Below are positions 17,614-27,372 of a DNA stretch of 64,000 bases, in pieces. Position 1 is the stretch's first letter. Every line of letters starts with the position of its first letter. The translations under genes were made by a program, and so were the position numbers. The notes under the pieces were generated by a model. It was not told where the DNA came from. It saw nothing but the letters and a program-made list of their open reading frames with translations, and ran no database searches. The stretch spans positions 368,774-432,773 of the forward strand of contig JBLWWK010000002.1 in the NCBI GenBank assembly GCA_048267965.1. The letters are read 5' to 3'. The DNA comes from GCA-2705995 sp048267965. GTDB lineage: Bacteria; Bacteroidota; Bacteroidia; Flavobacteriales_G; Salibacteraceae.

Positions 17614-20600
17614 ATGTTACAAAAGCTATTAATGGCAATACTGTGCCTTTTTGCGCCCTTCTTTTTAAAGGCGCAACTTTCTATTTCATCAGTAGGAACC
17701 GATTTTACCATCCATTTTGACTCTACCCTTTCTAATGTAAATACGGGTGCTTTTCAAGCTGCTGGAATTTCTTCTGCCCCCACCAACGGACAACTCCACT
17801 CAAATGCTTGGCGATTTACTGGATTCTCAGACGGGGACACCGATTTTGGCGAAACTCATCTTTCGGGCGATTTTACCCGCGGAACATCTTCTGGCGGCAT
17901 AGGCACTTCTGGCTTGTATGCATTTGAAGTAAGTGCGTCAAATTTTGCTCTCGGTATTCAAGCCACAGGAACCGATTTCACTCCAGGCACCATCGAGCTA
18001 AAAGTCATTAATGCGTCTACGTCAACAATAAAAAATCTCATTTTTAGCTACGATATTTGGGTATATAACGATCAAAACAAATCTTCTTCCATCACCTTTC
18101 AGTACAAAGAAAGCAGCGGAGCTTACCAGTCGGTTCCTTCTTTAGATTTTCTTACCCCAGCCGCTCAAGCCCCTTCTCCCTCTTGGCAAAAAATCACCAA
18201 AACCGTTACCCTTACTCAATTAAACATTGCCCCTAACGATTCCCTTCTTTTTCAGTGGTCTACTAACGATGCGGGAGGTTCTGGCACTCGAGACGAATGG
18301 GCTCTCGATAATATTTCTCTTAAAGCGGCAGCTGTTACGGTTCCTACCGATGTGGAAATCACTCATTATTCTTCAGATCGAATGCTATTAAATTGGAGTG
18401 AACCCTCTGGAATTTTAGGAACTGATTACGATGGAGTGCTCCTTTTTCTGGCTACTGATTCTTCTACTGCCTTTTTCAATAATTTGCAAGAAGATGGCGC
18501 AGATTTTACAGCCAATTCAGAGTTTGGCTTAGGCTCCCTTCTATCCACATCGCCCACATCTCAAGCCATTTGCGTGGCCAATAGCACTTCTGGAACCAGC
18601 GACAGTGTAACCGTTACGCACCTCGTAAAAGGTGAAACGTACTATTTATATGCGCTGGCCTATCAAGAGGTGGCGGGCATCAACAACGATTTGTTTTCAA
18701 CTCCCATTTTCGGAGGTCTACAAACCGCTAATCTAGAAGAAGTTACACACCTAACGGCTTCTGCCACTCATCAAAAAATCACGTTAAATTGGGAAATACC
18801 CACTTCCACTCCAACACTTTTTTGGGACAGTATTGTGGTCTTTATTCGAGAAGCAAATCCTGTTGAAACAGCTGTAAATCAAGACAATTTGCATAGCGTA
18901 CTCACGGCAAGTGATTTCGAAAGTTTCACCAATTGGAACCTTAAAAATCAGCATAATGATGTGTTTAACGTTTCTGGATCTTCTATAGGAACCGACAACA
19001 CCAACTATTCGGTTTACGTAGGAACCGGAAACTCCTTGTCTTTAACCGGTTTAACCAACGGAACTCCGTACCATTTTCGGATTTTCTCTTTCTTTTCTGC
19101 AGATTCGAACCGATGGTCGGTAGGAAAAAACATCACAGCCACGCCTTCTCTCACCGCCAATACTTACTTACAGCACGACTTTGAAACGGTTCCTTCTACA
19201 CCTACGCTGCACTTTTCTAGTAACGGAACCAGTTCTACCGGCAATGGAATTGAACCGGCTGAACCTCGTTATGTTTCTGGGCAAAAAGGATTAGAATTCA
19301 ACCAATTAGCAGGCGAATTAATTACCGACACCATCAACACATTGCAACTCACCGATGTATCTATTTCTTTTCGGTTGGCTGCCTTTGGGGTAAGTGCTTC
19401 GAGTGGTTTAGATGTTGGCGATTTTGTGGCGGTAGACGTGAGTCAAGATGGCGGAAATACCTTTTCTGAAGAACTGATTCTTCGCGGAAATTACAATGCG
19501 CGTTGGAGTTTCAACGGAGGAACAGCAACGGCTTCTGTAGTTTTTGATGGCGATAATACGCCAACACTTTTTGAGCCCAGTTCTGGCGGATTTCAGACCA
19601 CAGAAGGCTTTTCAACAGTTACGGTTTCTAATTTGCCACCTACCGAAAACTTGGTGATTCGCTTGAGGTTGGTGAATAATGCTCTCAACGAATTTTGGGT
19701 AATTGACGATTTGAAGCTTTCTGCGCTAGAAATTCGTCCACAGATACAATTAAGCCAAATCGGTTCGGTTGTTGGAGTTTCAAACGTAAATCAAGCAGCC
19801 ACACAACACCTGCTCACCAAGAGCAAATTGGCCGTAACAGAAGCTGATGTCACCATTCATTCACTCTCTTTCGAAACCTTCGGAAATTACCTGGCAGGCG
19901 CACAATCTGATGTTCTTAGTTTCTCTCTTTTCTACTCCAACGATTCTATTTTCGATTCCAGTGATTCTCTTCTAGAAGAAACCTTTTTTATACCAGCAAC
20001 GGGCAACCCATTGATTTTTAGTCAACTCAACAAGATTATTACAGAAGGAACCGCTGGTCATTTTTTCTTAACCGCAGATATTCGAGCCAATGCCACGCCT
20101 GGGAATGCGTTTGGTGTAAATGCAGCGGAATTCGAATTCAGCGAAAATGTAGACGTAAATAGCAACTCGCTTGCTGGTTGTGGTTTACAAACGATTCAAA
20201 GCGCCACAGCCAACGTGGATTTGAGCGAAAATGGATGGTCAATTGTTTCTCAAAATGTTAACCAAACTGCTGAAAAACATGCACTTTCCACTTTTCGATT
20301 AAGTGTAACCAATGCCAACGTACAATTTACTGAGTTGGCTATTTCTTTGGTTGGAACCAACAATTTTTCAGCTCTTTCTACCCTTCAACTTTGGTGGAGT
20401 GTTGATAGTGTATATTCCACTTCTCAAGCTCAATTAGTGAGTTCTATCCCCGCTTTGGGCGGAACCGCCAACGAAACTTTTGAGTTTTCTGGTTTTCAAT
20501 CACATACCATTCTTCAAAATACCAGTCACTACTTTTTTATCACAGCAGATTTTTCTTGCGCTGCTCAACCTTCCGATTCTATAGCTATCCAATCCATTTC

Positions 20601-23196
20601 TACTAACGACTTGTCTTTTAACGCCTCGCCCATTGTTGTAGGAAATTCTATCGGTACTTCAGCTTTCCAAAAGGTGGTAGAATCGGTTCCTACCGTTGCG
20701 CAAACATTAACCATAACCCAACTGAATGGGGCACTAAAAGTCGATTGGCAAATACCTCAAACGGGATGTTTCACCGATTTTATTCTCGTGGTAGACACGC
20801 AAAGTGTGGTAGGTTTGCCCGCTGGAACTTATTCTGTGAACTCCGCTGGTTTTGATGATTTGCTCAACCCTACTCTCCCGAGTGGCGCGCGCGTTGTGTA
20901 CAGCGGAGTTGGCACTACCGAAACCGTTTCTGGCTTAGTTCCTGGAGAAGAATACAACTTTAAAGTCTTTACGAAAAACGGAAATACTTGGGAAACCACC
21001 GGCATTGAAAGTTCAGAGATTGCCTGGCCAGCACCTAATGCTCAATCGTTATTAATCACCTCCATCTTTGACGGCCCTCGAGCAGGCGGAACGCCCAAAG
21101 GCATTGAATTGTATGCATTAGAAAATATATCTGATTTATCGTACTTTGCTATCGGCACTTCTACCAATGGAAATGGCTCTGGCGGACCAGAATTAATTTT
21201 ATCGCCAACTTCTTTATCGCAAGGTGAATACTACTATGTAGCTTCAGAAAGCTCTGAGTTTGCTCATTTTTTTGGCTTCTCACCCGATTTAACCAATGGC
21301 ACCGAAATCAAAATAAATGGAAACGATGCTGTTGAATTGTTTTTCGATTCTACTAAGGCATTCACTGGAAACGAATTGGTTACCGATGTTTTTGGTGAAA
21401 TCAACAATACCTCTTCTGCGTGGAATTATCAAGATGGCTGGGCTGCAAGAATAAACGGAACAACTTCTAGCGGCAATACTTTTGAATTAAGCCACTGGTA
21501 CTTTGGTGATCTTTCAAGCGGAAGCTCAGGTTCCAATTCTATAGAAACAGAACCAGTTCCCATTCAATTATTCAGCGAACACCCAGGCTTTGTTTTCACG
21601 AAAAGTGGAACCTGGTCGCCCAATAATCCCATTGGAAATTCTACGCTCAACGATCAAATTACAGTGCTTGATTCTGTATCTATTTCGGGAAATTTACTGG
21701 CCAAAAAGCTCACCATCGAAAGCAATGCTCAACTCGAAATTGCTGCCAATTATTCGGTAATTGTCGATAGTTCTTTGACAAATAACGGCAGGCTTGTGAT
21801 AAAAAATGGTGCCTCATTCGTTCAAAATGCGAATAATGATGAAAATACGGGAAATGGATGGGTTCAAGTAGAACGAAATACGGGAATTTTAGAAGATGAT
21901 TTACGGTTTCAGTACTGGTCGTCTCCGCTTCAAAATGCCGATATGGCCACCGTTTTTGTAGGAACCAATCCGAATGATTGGTATGCGTATCAAGGAGATG
22001 GAAGTGCTGCGAGTTGGTCTGCTCACACCGGAACAATGGAACCGGGAAGAGGTTATACTTCTACGGGTACAATCGGTATATCAAACCAGGATGAGACGCG
22101 TACTTTTACAGGAAAAGTCAACAACGGTTCCATTTCGCTCGCTACTTCAGTGCTCGCTAATCATTACATTTTATTGGGAAACCCTTACCCTTCTGCCATT
22201 AGTAATGTTGAGTTTTTTAACGATAATCCGAACCTCAATGGAACTCTTTGGCTTTGGAATCAATCGAGCGCAACTACAGCCAACACTAACGATTATATTA
22301 CTTGGACAGCCGCTGGTTCTACCGGTGGCGGCTCTGCCGATTTTGTAGGAACCGCGCAAGGTTTTATGGTAAAAACCTCTGCTGCATTAACTTCTGTAGA
22401 GTTTAACAATTCTCAACGGGTAACTGGTAATAACCAACCATTTTACTCTCCCAACTCAGTTGGTCACTCAAAAATTTGGATGAGTTGTGTAGATTCTATC
22501 GGTAACCACAACAATCTTTTAATTGCGCTAATGCCTTCTGCTACGATGAGCGTTGACCGAATGCTCGATGGAGCAAAAATGAAAGGAAATCCGAATTTAG
22601 CTTTCTACTCTTTGATTCAGCAGGAACCGTATAGCATTCAAGCAATACCTCCCTTACACTTTCGAAATAACACCGTAATTCCGCTAGGAGTAGATGCTTG
22701 GGAAAATGGTACGTATCACCTTCGACTCGATAGTCTCACTCATTGGAATCAAGAATACCTCATCGATTTAATCGATACAAAAACCGATACCGTTTATGAT
22801 TTAACATCCACCCCCATCATTTCATTCGATGTTCATCAAACGGGGCAAATTCTCAATCGATTTTATTTAAAATTATCGCACAGAATGGAAAAAGACTCTT
22901 CTGATTTTTCGGATAGCATCGATGTGGTGAGTTCGGTTCCTACCGAGAGAGATCAGCGTTTAATTTCTGCCTATTATTCTCAAGATAGAATCTTGGTGAC
23001 AGTAGAAAAATCGACTTCTACTCTGCAACATATTCAGCTCATTTCTATCACTGGAAACCCCGTTTTTAGCTCGGCTCGCTCTTTGAATCAAACTACGCAC
23101 GAAATCTCGACCAAACACTTAACTAGAGGAACTTATGTTCTTAAAATGGAACTTACCGATGGCATTATCCATCATCAAAAGCTAATTATTCACTAA
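17614..23196 (+). CDS. Giant T9SS type A cargo with fibronectin III and lamin-tail domains
   Basis: The product has 1860 residues. I place the start at ATG 17614 (MLQKLLMAILCLFAPFFLKAQ, a clean signal peptide) and not at the upstream in-frame TTG at 17569. Domains seen in order are a jelly-roll (to about 235), fibronectin III domains (about 241-370, 374-510 and 1025-1140), two related ~150-residue repeats (about 710-1015; IGSVVGVSNVNQAATQH and GWSIVSQNVNQTAEKH), a lamin-tail-like domain (about 1145-1300), a region homologous to the 13404 protein (about 1300-1750) and a type A sorting domain (1772-1860; ITGNPVF, LTRGTYVLKMEL). It carries seven core copies of the iterated word. A PID mini-protein and xrtF follow. 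Its ligand or substrate cannot be read from the sequence. Confidence 0.88.
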   Translation: MLQKLLMAILCLFAPFFLKAQLSISSVGTDFTIHFDSTLSNVNTGAFQAAGISSAPTNGQLHSNAWRFTGFSDGDTDFGETHLSGDFTRGTSSGGIGTSGLYAFEVSASNFALGIQATGTDFTPGTIELKVINASTSTIKNLIFSYDIWVYNDQNKSSSITFQYKESSGAYQSVPSLDFLTPAAQAPSPSWQKITKTVTLTQLNIAPNDSLLFQWSTNDAGGSGTRDEWALDNISLKAAAVTVPTDVEITHYSSDRMLLNWSEPSGILGTDYDGVLLFLATDSSTAFFNNLQEDGADFTANSEFGLGSLLSTSPTSQAICVANSTSGTSDSVTVTHLVKGETYYLYALAYQEVAGINNDLFSTPIFGGLQTANLEEVTHLTASATHQKITLNWEIPTSTPTLFWDSIVVFIREANPVETAVNQDNLHSVLTASDFESFTNWNLKNQHNDVFNVSGSSIGTDNTNYSVYVGTGNSLSLTGLTNGTPYHFRIFSFFSADSNRWSVGKNITATPSLTANTYLQHDFETVPSTPTLHFSSNGTSSTGNGIEPAEPRYVSGQKGLEFNQLAGELITDTINTLQLTDVSISFRLAAFGVSASSGLDVGDFVAVDVSQDGGNTFSEELILRGNYNARWSFNGGTATASVVFDGDNTPTLFEPSSGGFQTTEGFSTVTVSNLPPTENLVIRLRLVNNALNEFWVIDDLKLSALEIRPQIQLSQIGSVVGVSNVNQAATQHLLTKSKLAVTEADVTIHSLSFETFGNYLAGAQSDVLSFSLFYSNDSIFDSSDSLLEETFFIPATGNPLIFSQLNKIITEGTAGHFFLTADIRANATPGNAFGVNAAEFEFSENVDVNSNSLAGCGLQTIQSATANVDLSENGWSIVSQNVNQTAEKHALSTFRLSVTNANVQFTELAISLVGTNNFSALSTLQLWWSVDSVYSTSQAQLVSSIPALGGTANETFEFSGFQSHTILQNTSHYFFITADFSCAAQPSDSIAIQSISTNDLSFNASPIVVGNSIGTSAFQKVVESVPTVAQTLTITQLNGALKVDWQIPQTGCFTDFILVVDTQSVVGLPAGTYSVNSAGFDDLLNPTLPSGARVVYSGVGTTETVSGLVPGEEYNFKVFTKNGNTWETTGIESSEIAWPAPNAQSLLITSIFDGPRAGGTPKGIELYALENISDLSYFAIGTSTNGNGSGGPELILSPTSLSQGEYYYVASESSEFAHFFGFSPDLTNGTEIKINGNDAVELFFDSTKAFTGNELVTDVFGEINNTSSAWNYQDGWAARINGTTSSGNTFELSHWYFGDLSSGSSGSNSIETEPVPIQLFSEHPGFVFTKSGTWSPNNPIGNSTLNDQITVLDSVSISGNLLAKKLTIESNAQLEIAANYSVIVDSSLTNNGRLVIKNGASFVQNANNDENTGNGWVQVERNTGILEDDLRFQYWSSPLQNADMATVFVGTNPNDWYAYQGDGSAASWSAHTGTMEPGRGYTSTGTIGISNQDETRTFTGKVNNGSISLATSVLANHYILLGNPYPSAISNVEFFNDNPNLNGTLWLWNQSSATTANTNDYITWTAAGSTGGGSADFVGTAQGFMVKTSAALTSVEFNNSQRVTGNNQPFYSPNSVGHSKIWMSCVDSIGNHNNLLIALMPSATMSVDRMLDGAKMKGNPNLAFYSLIQQEPYSIQAIPPLHFRNNTVIPLGVDAWENGTYHLRLDSLTHWNQEYLIDLIDTKTDTVYDLTSTPIISFDVHQTGQILNRFYLKLSHRMEKDSSDFSDSIDVVSSVPTERDQRLISAYYSQDRILVTVEKSTSTLQHIQLISITGNPVFSSARSLNQTTHEISTKHLTRGTYVLKMELTDGIIHHQKLIIH

Positions 23197-23206
23197 CACT
23201 TCACCT

Positions 23207-23404
23207 ATGAAATCGACACTATTTATTAGCGTATTCTTTGTTCTCGCATCCACAATTTTTGCACAAGGCGGACCACCCACTCCACCAGACCCCGCTAACA
23301 GTGCTGTACCCATCGATGCCGGTGTATTGATTCTAGTGTTCGCTGGAATTCTATTGGGAAGTGTTGCCTATTTTAAAAACAAGCCGCAGAGAACCGTCAA
23401 TTAA
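23207..23404 (+). CDS. 65-residue PID-CTERM-like mini-protein, second copy
   Basis: This gene starts 10 bases after the giant T9SS gene and parallels the 17210 gene. It has a signal peptide (1-19, TIFA/Q), an 18-residue proline-rich stretch (20-37: GGPPTPPDPANSAVPID after the first Q), a hydrophobic helix (38-55) and a basic tail (KNKPQR). The two mini-proteins share only the layout and the PID site, not the peptide sequence, so the short exposed peptide may be the variable part. xrtF begins 72 bases downstream from its own promoter. Substrate status is inferred from layout and position. Confidence 0.8.
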   Translation: MKSTLFISVFFVLASTIFAQGGPPTPPDPANSAVPIDAGVLILVFAGILLGSVAYFKNKPQRTVN

Positions 23405-23464
23405 CAAATTGTTGCTTTTGAGTTTTTGCCCAATTAGGGTTCACTTTACACCGTGATTTGAGCG

Positions 23465-23472
23465 TATTTTTG
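23465..23472 (+). promoter_or_regulatory. -7 box of xrtF, four bases before its ATG
   Basis: TATTTTTG matches TAnnTTTG and is separated from the ATG by CACG only. The transcript would be leaderless. It shows that xrtF can be expressed apart from the large surface genes. Confidence 0.55.
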
Positions 23473-23476
23473 CACG

Positions 23477-24016
23477 ATGAATTACCGACCTGTACTAATT
23501 TTTATTCTCCGTTTTCTAGGAGTTTATGGAGGTGGAGTAGCTCTTTACCAGTATTATCTCAGCCAATTCTCTGCGATTATCGACCCTTTTAGCTGGGAAA
23601 TTACCCGCGAGGTTAGTTTTATTTTAGAACAGTTTTATACGGATATCTCTTTCACCTCTTATGCGGGTTTTGCTATCAGCGATATTTATTTTCAAGACGA
23701 TGTAATTCTCCGTATTGTAGAAGGTTGCAACGGAGCAAGTACCATGATACTATTTGCTGCGTTTGTGGTGGCTTTTAGCGGAAACTGGAAAAAGGCTATT
23801 TGGTTTATTCCAACCGGTTTGGTAGTGATTCATTTAGCCAATGTTTTCAGAATATTTATTCTCGGCTTAGTTGCCATGCACCAACCACAATGGTCTGATT
23901 TTTTTCACCAATACTTTTTTCCTGCTGCCATTTACGGAACCATCTTTTTGCTTTGGGTAGTTTGGGTGAAAATGGTTTTTAATCAACAAAAGCAAAAACC
24001 AAGTCAGCATGATTAA
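23477..24016 (+). CDS. xrtF: Exosortase family protein XrtF
   Basis: Exosortases are membrane cysteine proteases or transpeptidases that cut C-terminal sorting signals. This 179-residue protein has about five membrane helices and the catalytic triad of the family: Cys84 in VEGCNGAS, Arg125 in NVFRI and His144 in HQYFFPAAIYG. Its length and residues fit the short XrtF type found in Flavobacteriia. Its start is eight bases of spacer after a promoter box, and its end overlaps the companion gene by eight bases. Two small proteins with exosortase-type tails lie just upstream and are its likely substrates (inference from neighbourhood). Confidence 0.92.
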   Translation: MNYRPVLIFILRFLGVYGGGVALYQYYLSQFSAIIDPFSWEITREVSFILEQFYTDISFTSYAGFAISDIYFQDDVILRIVEGCNGASTMILFAAFVVAFSGNWKKAIWFIPTGLVVIHLANVFRIFILGLVAMHQPQWSDFFHQYFFPAAIYGTIFLLWVVWVKMVFNQQKQKPSQHD

Positions 24017-24449
24017 ATATGGAATGGTTGCGCTCTGCGTTTTCGGTTTAATAGCTGTTCGTGCCGTAGAAAACACGGTATTTTATGATCCGTTTATCGC
24101 CTATTTTAAAGGCGATTATCAATTCACATCTGTTCCTGAATTTCGCACTGGTTGGCTAGTATTGTCCACCACATTTCGCTATTGGCTCAACTCTGGTTTG
24201 TCGATTGCCATTGTATATTTCTTGTTTTCGAAGAAAGAAATAGTGAAATTTTCTGCTAAAATATTTGCTGTAGCTTGGCTTGTTTTCACGGCAATTTGGC
24301 TGGGAATGCTGATATCTGGTGAGTTAGAAACGCTAAAAATGATTTTCTTTTACGTTCGCAGATTTCTTATTCAACCTTTGCTCGTATTCATTTTGGTGCC
24401 TGCCTTTTATTATCAACAATTAATGGCTCAGAATTCATCTAAAAGATAG
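24009..24449 (+). CDS. Exosortase F system-associated membrane protein
   Basis: This 146-residue protein has about four membrane helices and almost no soluble part. It overlaps the end of xrtF by eight bases (ATGATTAAA), which is the arrangement of the known XrtF-associated family in Flavobacteriia. The conserved-looking part is VRAVENTVFYDPFIAYFKG, followed by VPEFRTGWLVLSTTFRYWLNS split over the first loop. It probably works with XrtF in the inner membrane, but its biochemical role is unknown. It ends nine bases from the convergent bshC stop. Confidence 0.85.
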   Translation: MIKYGMVALCVFGLIAVRAVENTVFYDPFIAYFKGDYQFTSVPEFRTGWLVLSTTFRYWLNSGLSIAIVYFLFSKKEIVKFSAKIFAVAWLVFTAIWLGMLISGELETLKMIFFYVRRFLIQPLLVFILVPAFYYQQLMAQNSSKR

Positions 24450-24457
24450 AAATTACC

Positions 24458-26044
24458 TTATTTGGCTACTACTACCATGCGAAAATCGAGCGGGTCGAGA
24501 GCTTCTTTTACATCGGCAATAAACGATCGGCCCCACTGAGCATACAACGTTGAATAGTTCTCGAATCGCTCTTGAACTTTACCTGCTGGATAAACCGCTG
24601 CATACAAATCTTCGATGCGTTGCATGGTTTCTTCTTGCTTCTTTTTCTCTGCACGAATCAACTTTTTCTCAAGGTTATTCAGCCCTATTAACCTTCTGGT
24701 TAACTCAGCTTCTGTAGCCACTATCAACGATTTATCGACTAACAACACCTTTTCTTTCAACTGTTCGTTCAGCTTTTCTAATTGTTCACGCTCCTGCGTT
24801 AAATCGATTTCTTGGCGGGCATTTTTGCTCACTACCTTCCGTGTTAATTCGTGTTTCGGTAGGAACACGTTTTCCACTTCGAGTTCAAGTTGAGCCAATT
24901 TCTTTTGAGCTTTTTCATTTAAAACCAGCACCATATTCCGAAGCATCACCATTGGGAATGGCACCTTAAAATAATCGAAAGTTGACTTTAATTCTAACCA
25001 GTACGCTACTTCTGCTCCTCCACCTAAATACGCCAAATTAGGTAAAATCATCTCTTGGTAGATAGGACGAAGCGTAACATTAGGACTAAATCTTTCTGGA
25101 TGTTTCTCTAACTCGTTCAATAACTCTTCTTGAGACCAAGAAACGGTAGAGTTTAACACTTCCCAGCGATTTTCTTCTTTTACAATTCTTTCTCGGCTTT
25201 GCTCTGAAAGGTAAAACAGGTTGATTTCTCTCGGATTTACTTGAGAAGAATATCCATTTTCATCTAAACTTTTTATGGTAGAATTGATGAGCTTTTCAGC
25301 AGAATGATGAATTAAATCATCTTTCATGATGGTTACAAACGGAGCTTTTAATCGAGCATCGTCTGCATCAACAATTACCAATCCGTACGCTCCGAAAAGC
25401 TCGTTCACTAAAAAGCGAGTAGCTTCACTCAAAGTTGGTAGTTGGTAGGCTTTTTCGAAAAGTTGTGTCAACTCTTCAATGTGCCAAGCACCATTCGAAA
25501 ACGCATTCAATTGTTTCCAAATGGCTTCTAAACCTAGGGTAGAAATGGTTCCTACCTTGCCTTCTTGCGGTTGATCCCAAGAAAATTTCTGGCTATTAAA
25601 GAAGAAATGATTGATTTCAGCAAAATCGTGATCTTCAGTAGCCATCCAATAAACAGGAACCACTTTAAAATCGCTGTATTCTGCGTTCAGTTTTTCTGCC
25701 AAGTTAATAGTCGACAGAATTTTATAGATAAAATAAAGAGGGCCTGTTGCTAAGTTTAGTTGGTGACCTGTAGTTACAGTGAAAGTAGAATCGCTGGCGA
25801 GCAATCGGATGTTTTCGAGTGTTTTTTTTGAACCTTTTATCGAGCTATACTGAGAAGATACCACTTCCACTAAAGTGGCTCTATCTACAGTATGTTGACT
25901 TTTTTCTTCGGCTTGTTTGGCAAAGTTTTCTAACCCTGGAAAACGATTATAAAAAGATGAAACCGACTCATTTTCATCTAGATAATCTAATACCAATGGC
26001 GTTAACTGCTTTGTTTCTCGAAATCCAAATTGCTTTATCAGCAT
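24458..26044 (-). CDS. bshC: Bacillithiol biosynthesis cysteine-adding enzyme BshC
   Basis: BshC adds cysteine to glucosaminyl-malate in the last step of bacillithiol synthesis, giving the main low-molecular-weight thiol of many Bacteroidota. The 528 residues match the family length. Visible features are TGHQLNLATGPLYFIYKI near the N-terminus, VPVYWMATEDHDFAEINH, YLGGGAEVAYWLELK and a long coiled coil (about 395-470). The start overlaps the end of rimO by seven bases, so the gene is third in ftsY-rimO-bshC. A core copy of the iterated word (25547-25556) encodes K-V-G-T-I. Confidence 0.95.
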   Translation of the reverse strand: MLIKQFGFRETKQLTPLVLDYLDENESVSSFYNRFPGLENFAKQAEEKSQHTVDRATLVEVVSSQYSSIKGSKKTLENIRLLASDSTFTVTTGHQLNLATGPLYFIYKILSTINLAEKLNAEYSDFKVVPVYWMATEDHDFAEINHFFFNSQKFSWDQPQEGKVGTISTLGLEAIWKQLNAFSNGAWHIEELTQLFEKAYQLPTLSEATRFLVNELFGAYGLVIVDADDARLKAPFVTIMKDDLIHHSAEKLINSTIKSLDENGYSSQVNPREINLFYLSEQSRERIVKEENRWEVLNSTVSWSQEELLNELEKHPERFSPNVTLRPIYQEMILPNLAYLGGGAEVAYWLELKSTFDYFKVPFPMVMLRNMVLVLNEKAQKKLAQLELEVENVFLPKHELTRKVVSKNARQEIDLTQEREQLEKLNEQLKEKVLLVDKSLIVATEAELTRRLIGLNNLEKKLIRAEKKKQEETMQRIEDLYAAVYPAGKVQERFENYSTLYAQWGRSFIADVKEALDPLDFRMVVVAK

Positions 26045-27372
26045 GCATCCTCCTTTGTAGAATTTACAATCTCACCCTGCAAATCGTAGTGCGATGCACC
26101 GGTGATTTTAACATCTGAAAAATCGCCAATTCGAGCATAATTATTCTCGGTACGAACCAACACCTCGTTGTCTACATCGGGAGAATCAAATTCGGTTCTT
26201 CCAACGAAGTAATCGCCTTCAATTTTATCGAAAAGAACTTTCATGGTTTTACCGACTAATTGCTGATTTTTCTCGTAAGAAATACCACTCTGCAATTCCA
26301 TAATAGCTTCAGCGCGTTCTTGCTTTACTTCGGCTGGCACATCATCTTTCAACGAATATGCATGCGTATTTTCTTCGTGAGAGTATGGGAAAACACCTAA
26401 ACGGTCAAATTTTGTTTCGGCTACCCAATCGTATAATTCTTGAAAATCTTTATCAGTTTCTCCTGGGAAACCAGAAATCAACGTGGTTCTAAACGCCATT
26501 TCGGGCATTTTTGATTGGATTTCTTCTACTAAATTTCTGGTCTTCTTGCTCGAAATTAATCTACGCATCGATTTTAACATCGGGTCAGAGATATGCTGAA
26601 GTGGCATATCTAAGTAATTACAGATGTTATCGCGTTCCTTCATTACATCTAAAATTTCCATTGGGAAACCAGAAGGGTACGCGTAATGCAAACGAATCCA
26701 GTCGATACCGTTAACGTCTGATAATCTTCTTAATAATTCTGCTAATTCGCGTTTTTTATACAAATCAAGACCGTAGAATGTAAGGTCTTGAGCTATGAGC
26801 ATTAATTCTTTGGTTCCGTTGGCTGCTAATTTTTCTGCGTTCGCTACCAATTCTTCGATGGGAGTAGATTGGTGTTTACCGCGCATTAACGGAATGGCGC
26901 AAAAAGCACAGGGTCTATCGCACCCTTCAGCAATTTTAAAATAAGCATAATGAGAAGGAGTGGTCAGTAAACGTTCGCCCAACAACTCGTGCTTATAATC
27001 TGCCTTAAGTGTTTTCAATAATCGAGGCAATTCTCTGGTGCCGAAATAAGCATCCACTTCGGGAATATCGCGTTGTAGTTCAGGTTTGTATCTTTCAGAC
27101 AAGCAACCTGTTACGTATACTTTTTCTACCATTCCTTGTTTTTTCGCTTCTGCCCAACTTAGAATAGTATCGATACTTTCTTGCTTCGCGTTTTCAATAA
27201 ACCCGCATGTATTCACCACAACAATCTGAGCATCTTGATCTTCAGATTCGTGTGCAACATCAAAATTGTTGGCTTTTAGTTGCCCCATTAATACTTCCGA
27301 ATCGAAAATATTCTTGGCACATCCCAACGTGATTACATTGACTTTATTTTTTTTTAGCGTGCGTGCTCTCAT
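26038..27372 (-). CDS. rimO: Ribosomal protein uS12 methylthiotransferase RimO
   Basis: RimO is a radical-SAM enzyme with two iron-sulfur clusters that methylthiolates an aspartate of ribosomal protein S12. The 444-residue protein shows the N-terminal cluster-binding domain (ITLGCAKNIFDSEVLMGQL, VVNTCGFI, YVTGCLSERY), the radical-SAM CxxxCxxC motif in GCDRPCAFC, LQHISDPMLKSMRR, and a C-terminal TRAM domain. Its ATG overlaps the ftsY stop by one base. RimO rather than MiaB is supported by the CAKNxxDSE motif. Confidence 0.96.
   Translation of the reverse strand: MRARTLKKNKVNVITLGCAKNIFDSEVLMGQLKANNFDVAHESEDQDAQIVVVNTCGFIENAKQESIDTILSWAEAKKQGMVEKVYVTGCLSERYKPELQRDIPEVDAYFGTRELPRLLKTLKADYKHELLGERLLTTPSHYAYFKIAEGCDRPCAFCAIPLMRGKHQSTPIEELVANAEKLAANGTKELMLIAQDLTFYGLDLYKKRELAELLRRLSDVNGIDWIRLHYAYPSGFPMEILDVMKERDNICNYLDMPLQHISDPMLKSMRRLISSKKTRNLVEEIQSKMPEMAFRTTLISGFPGETDKDFQELYDWVAETKFDRLGVFPYSHEENTHAYSLKDDVPAEVKQERAEAIMELQSGISYEKNQQLVGKTMKVLFDKIEGDYFVGRTEFDSPDVDNEVLVRTENNYARIGDFSDVKITGASHYDLQGEIVNSTKEDAC

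Noticed and set aside
21710..22036. 108-codon minus-strand frame inside the giant T9SS gene
   Set aside because: It is an antisense shadow; its neighbours on that strand are also fragments.
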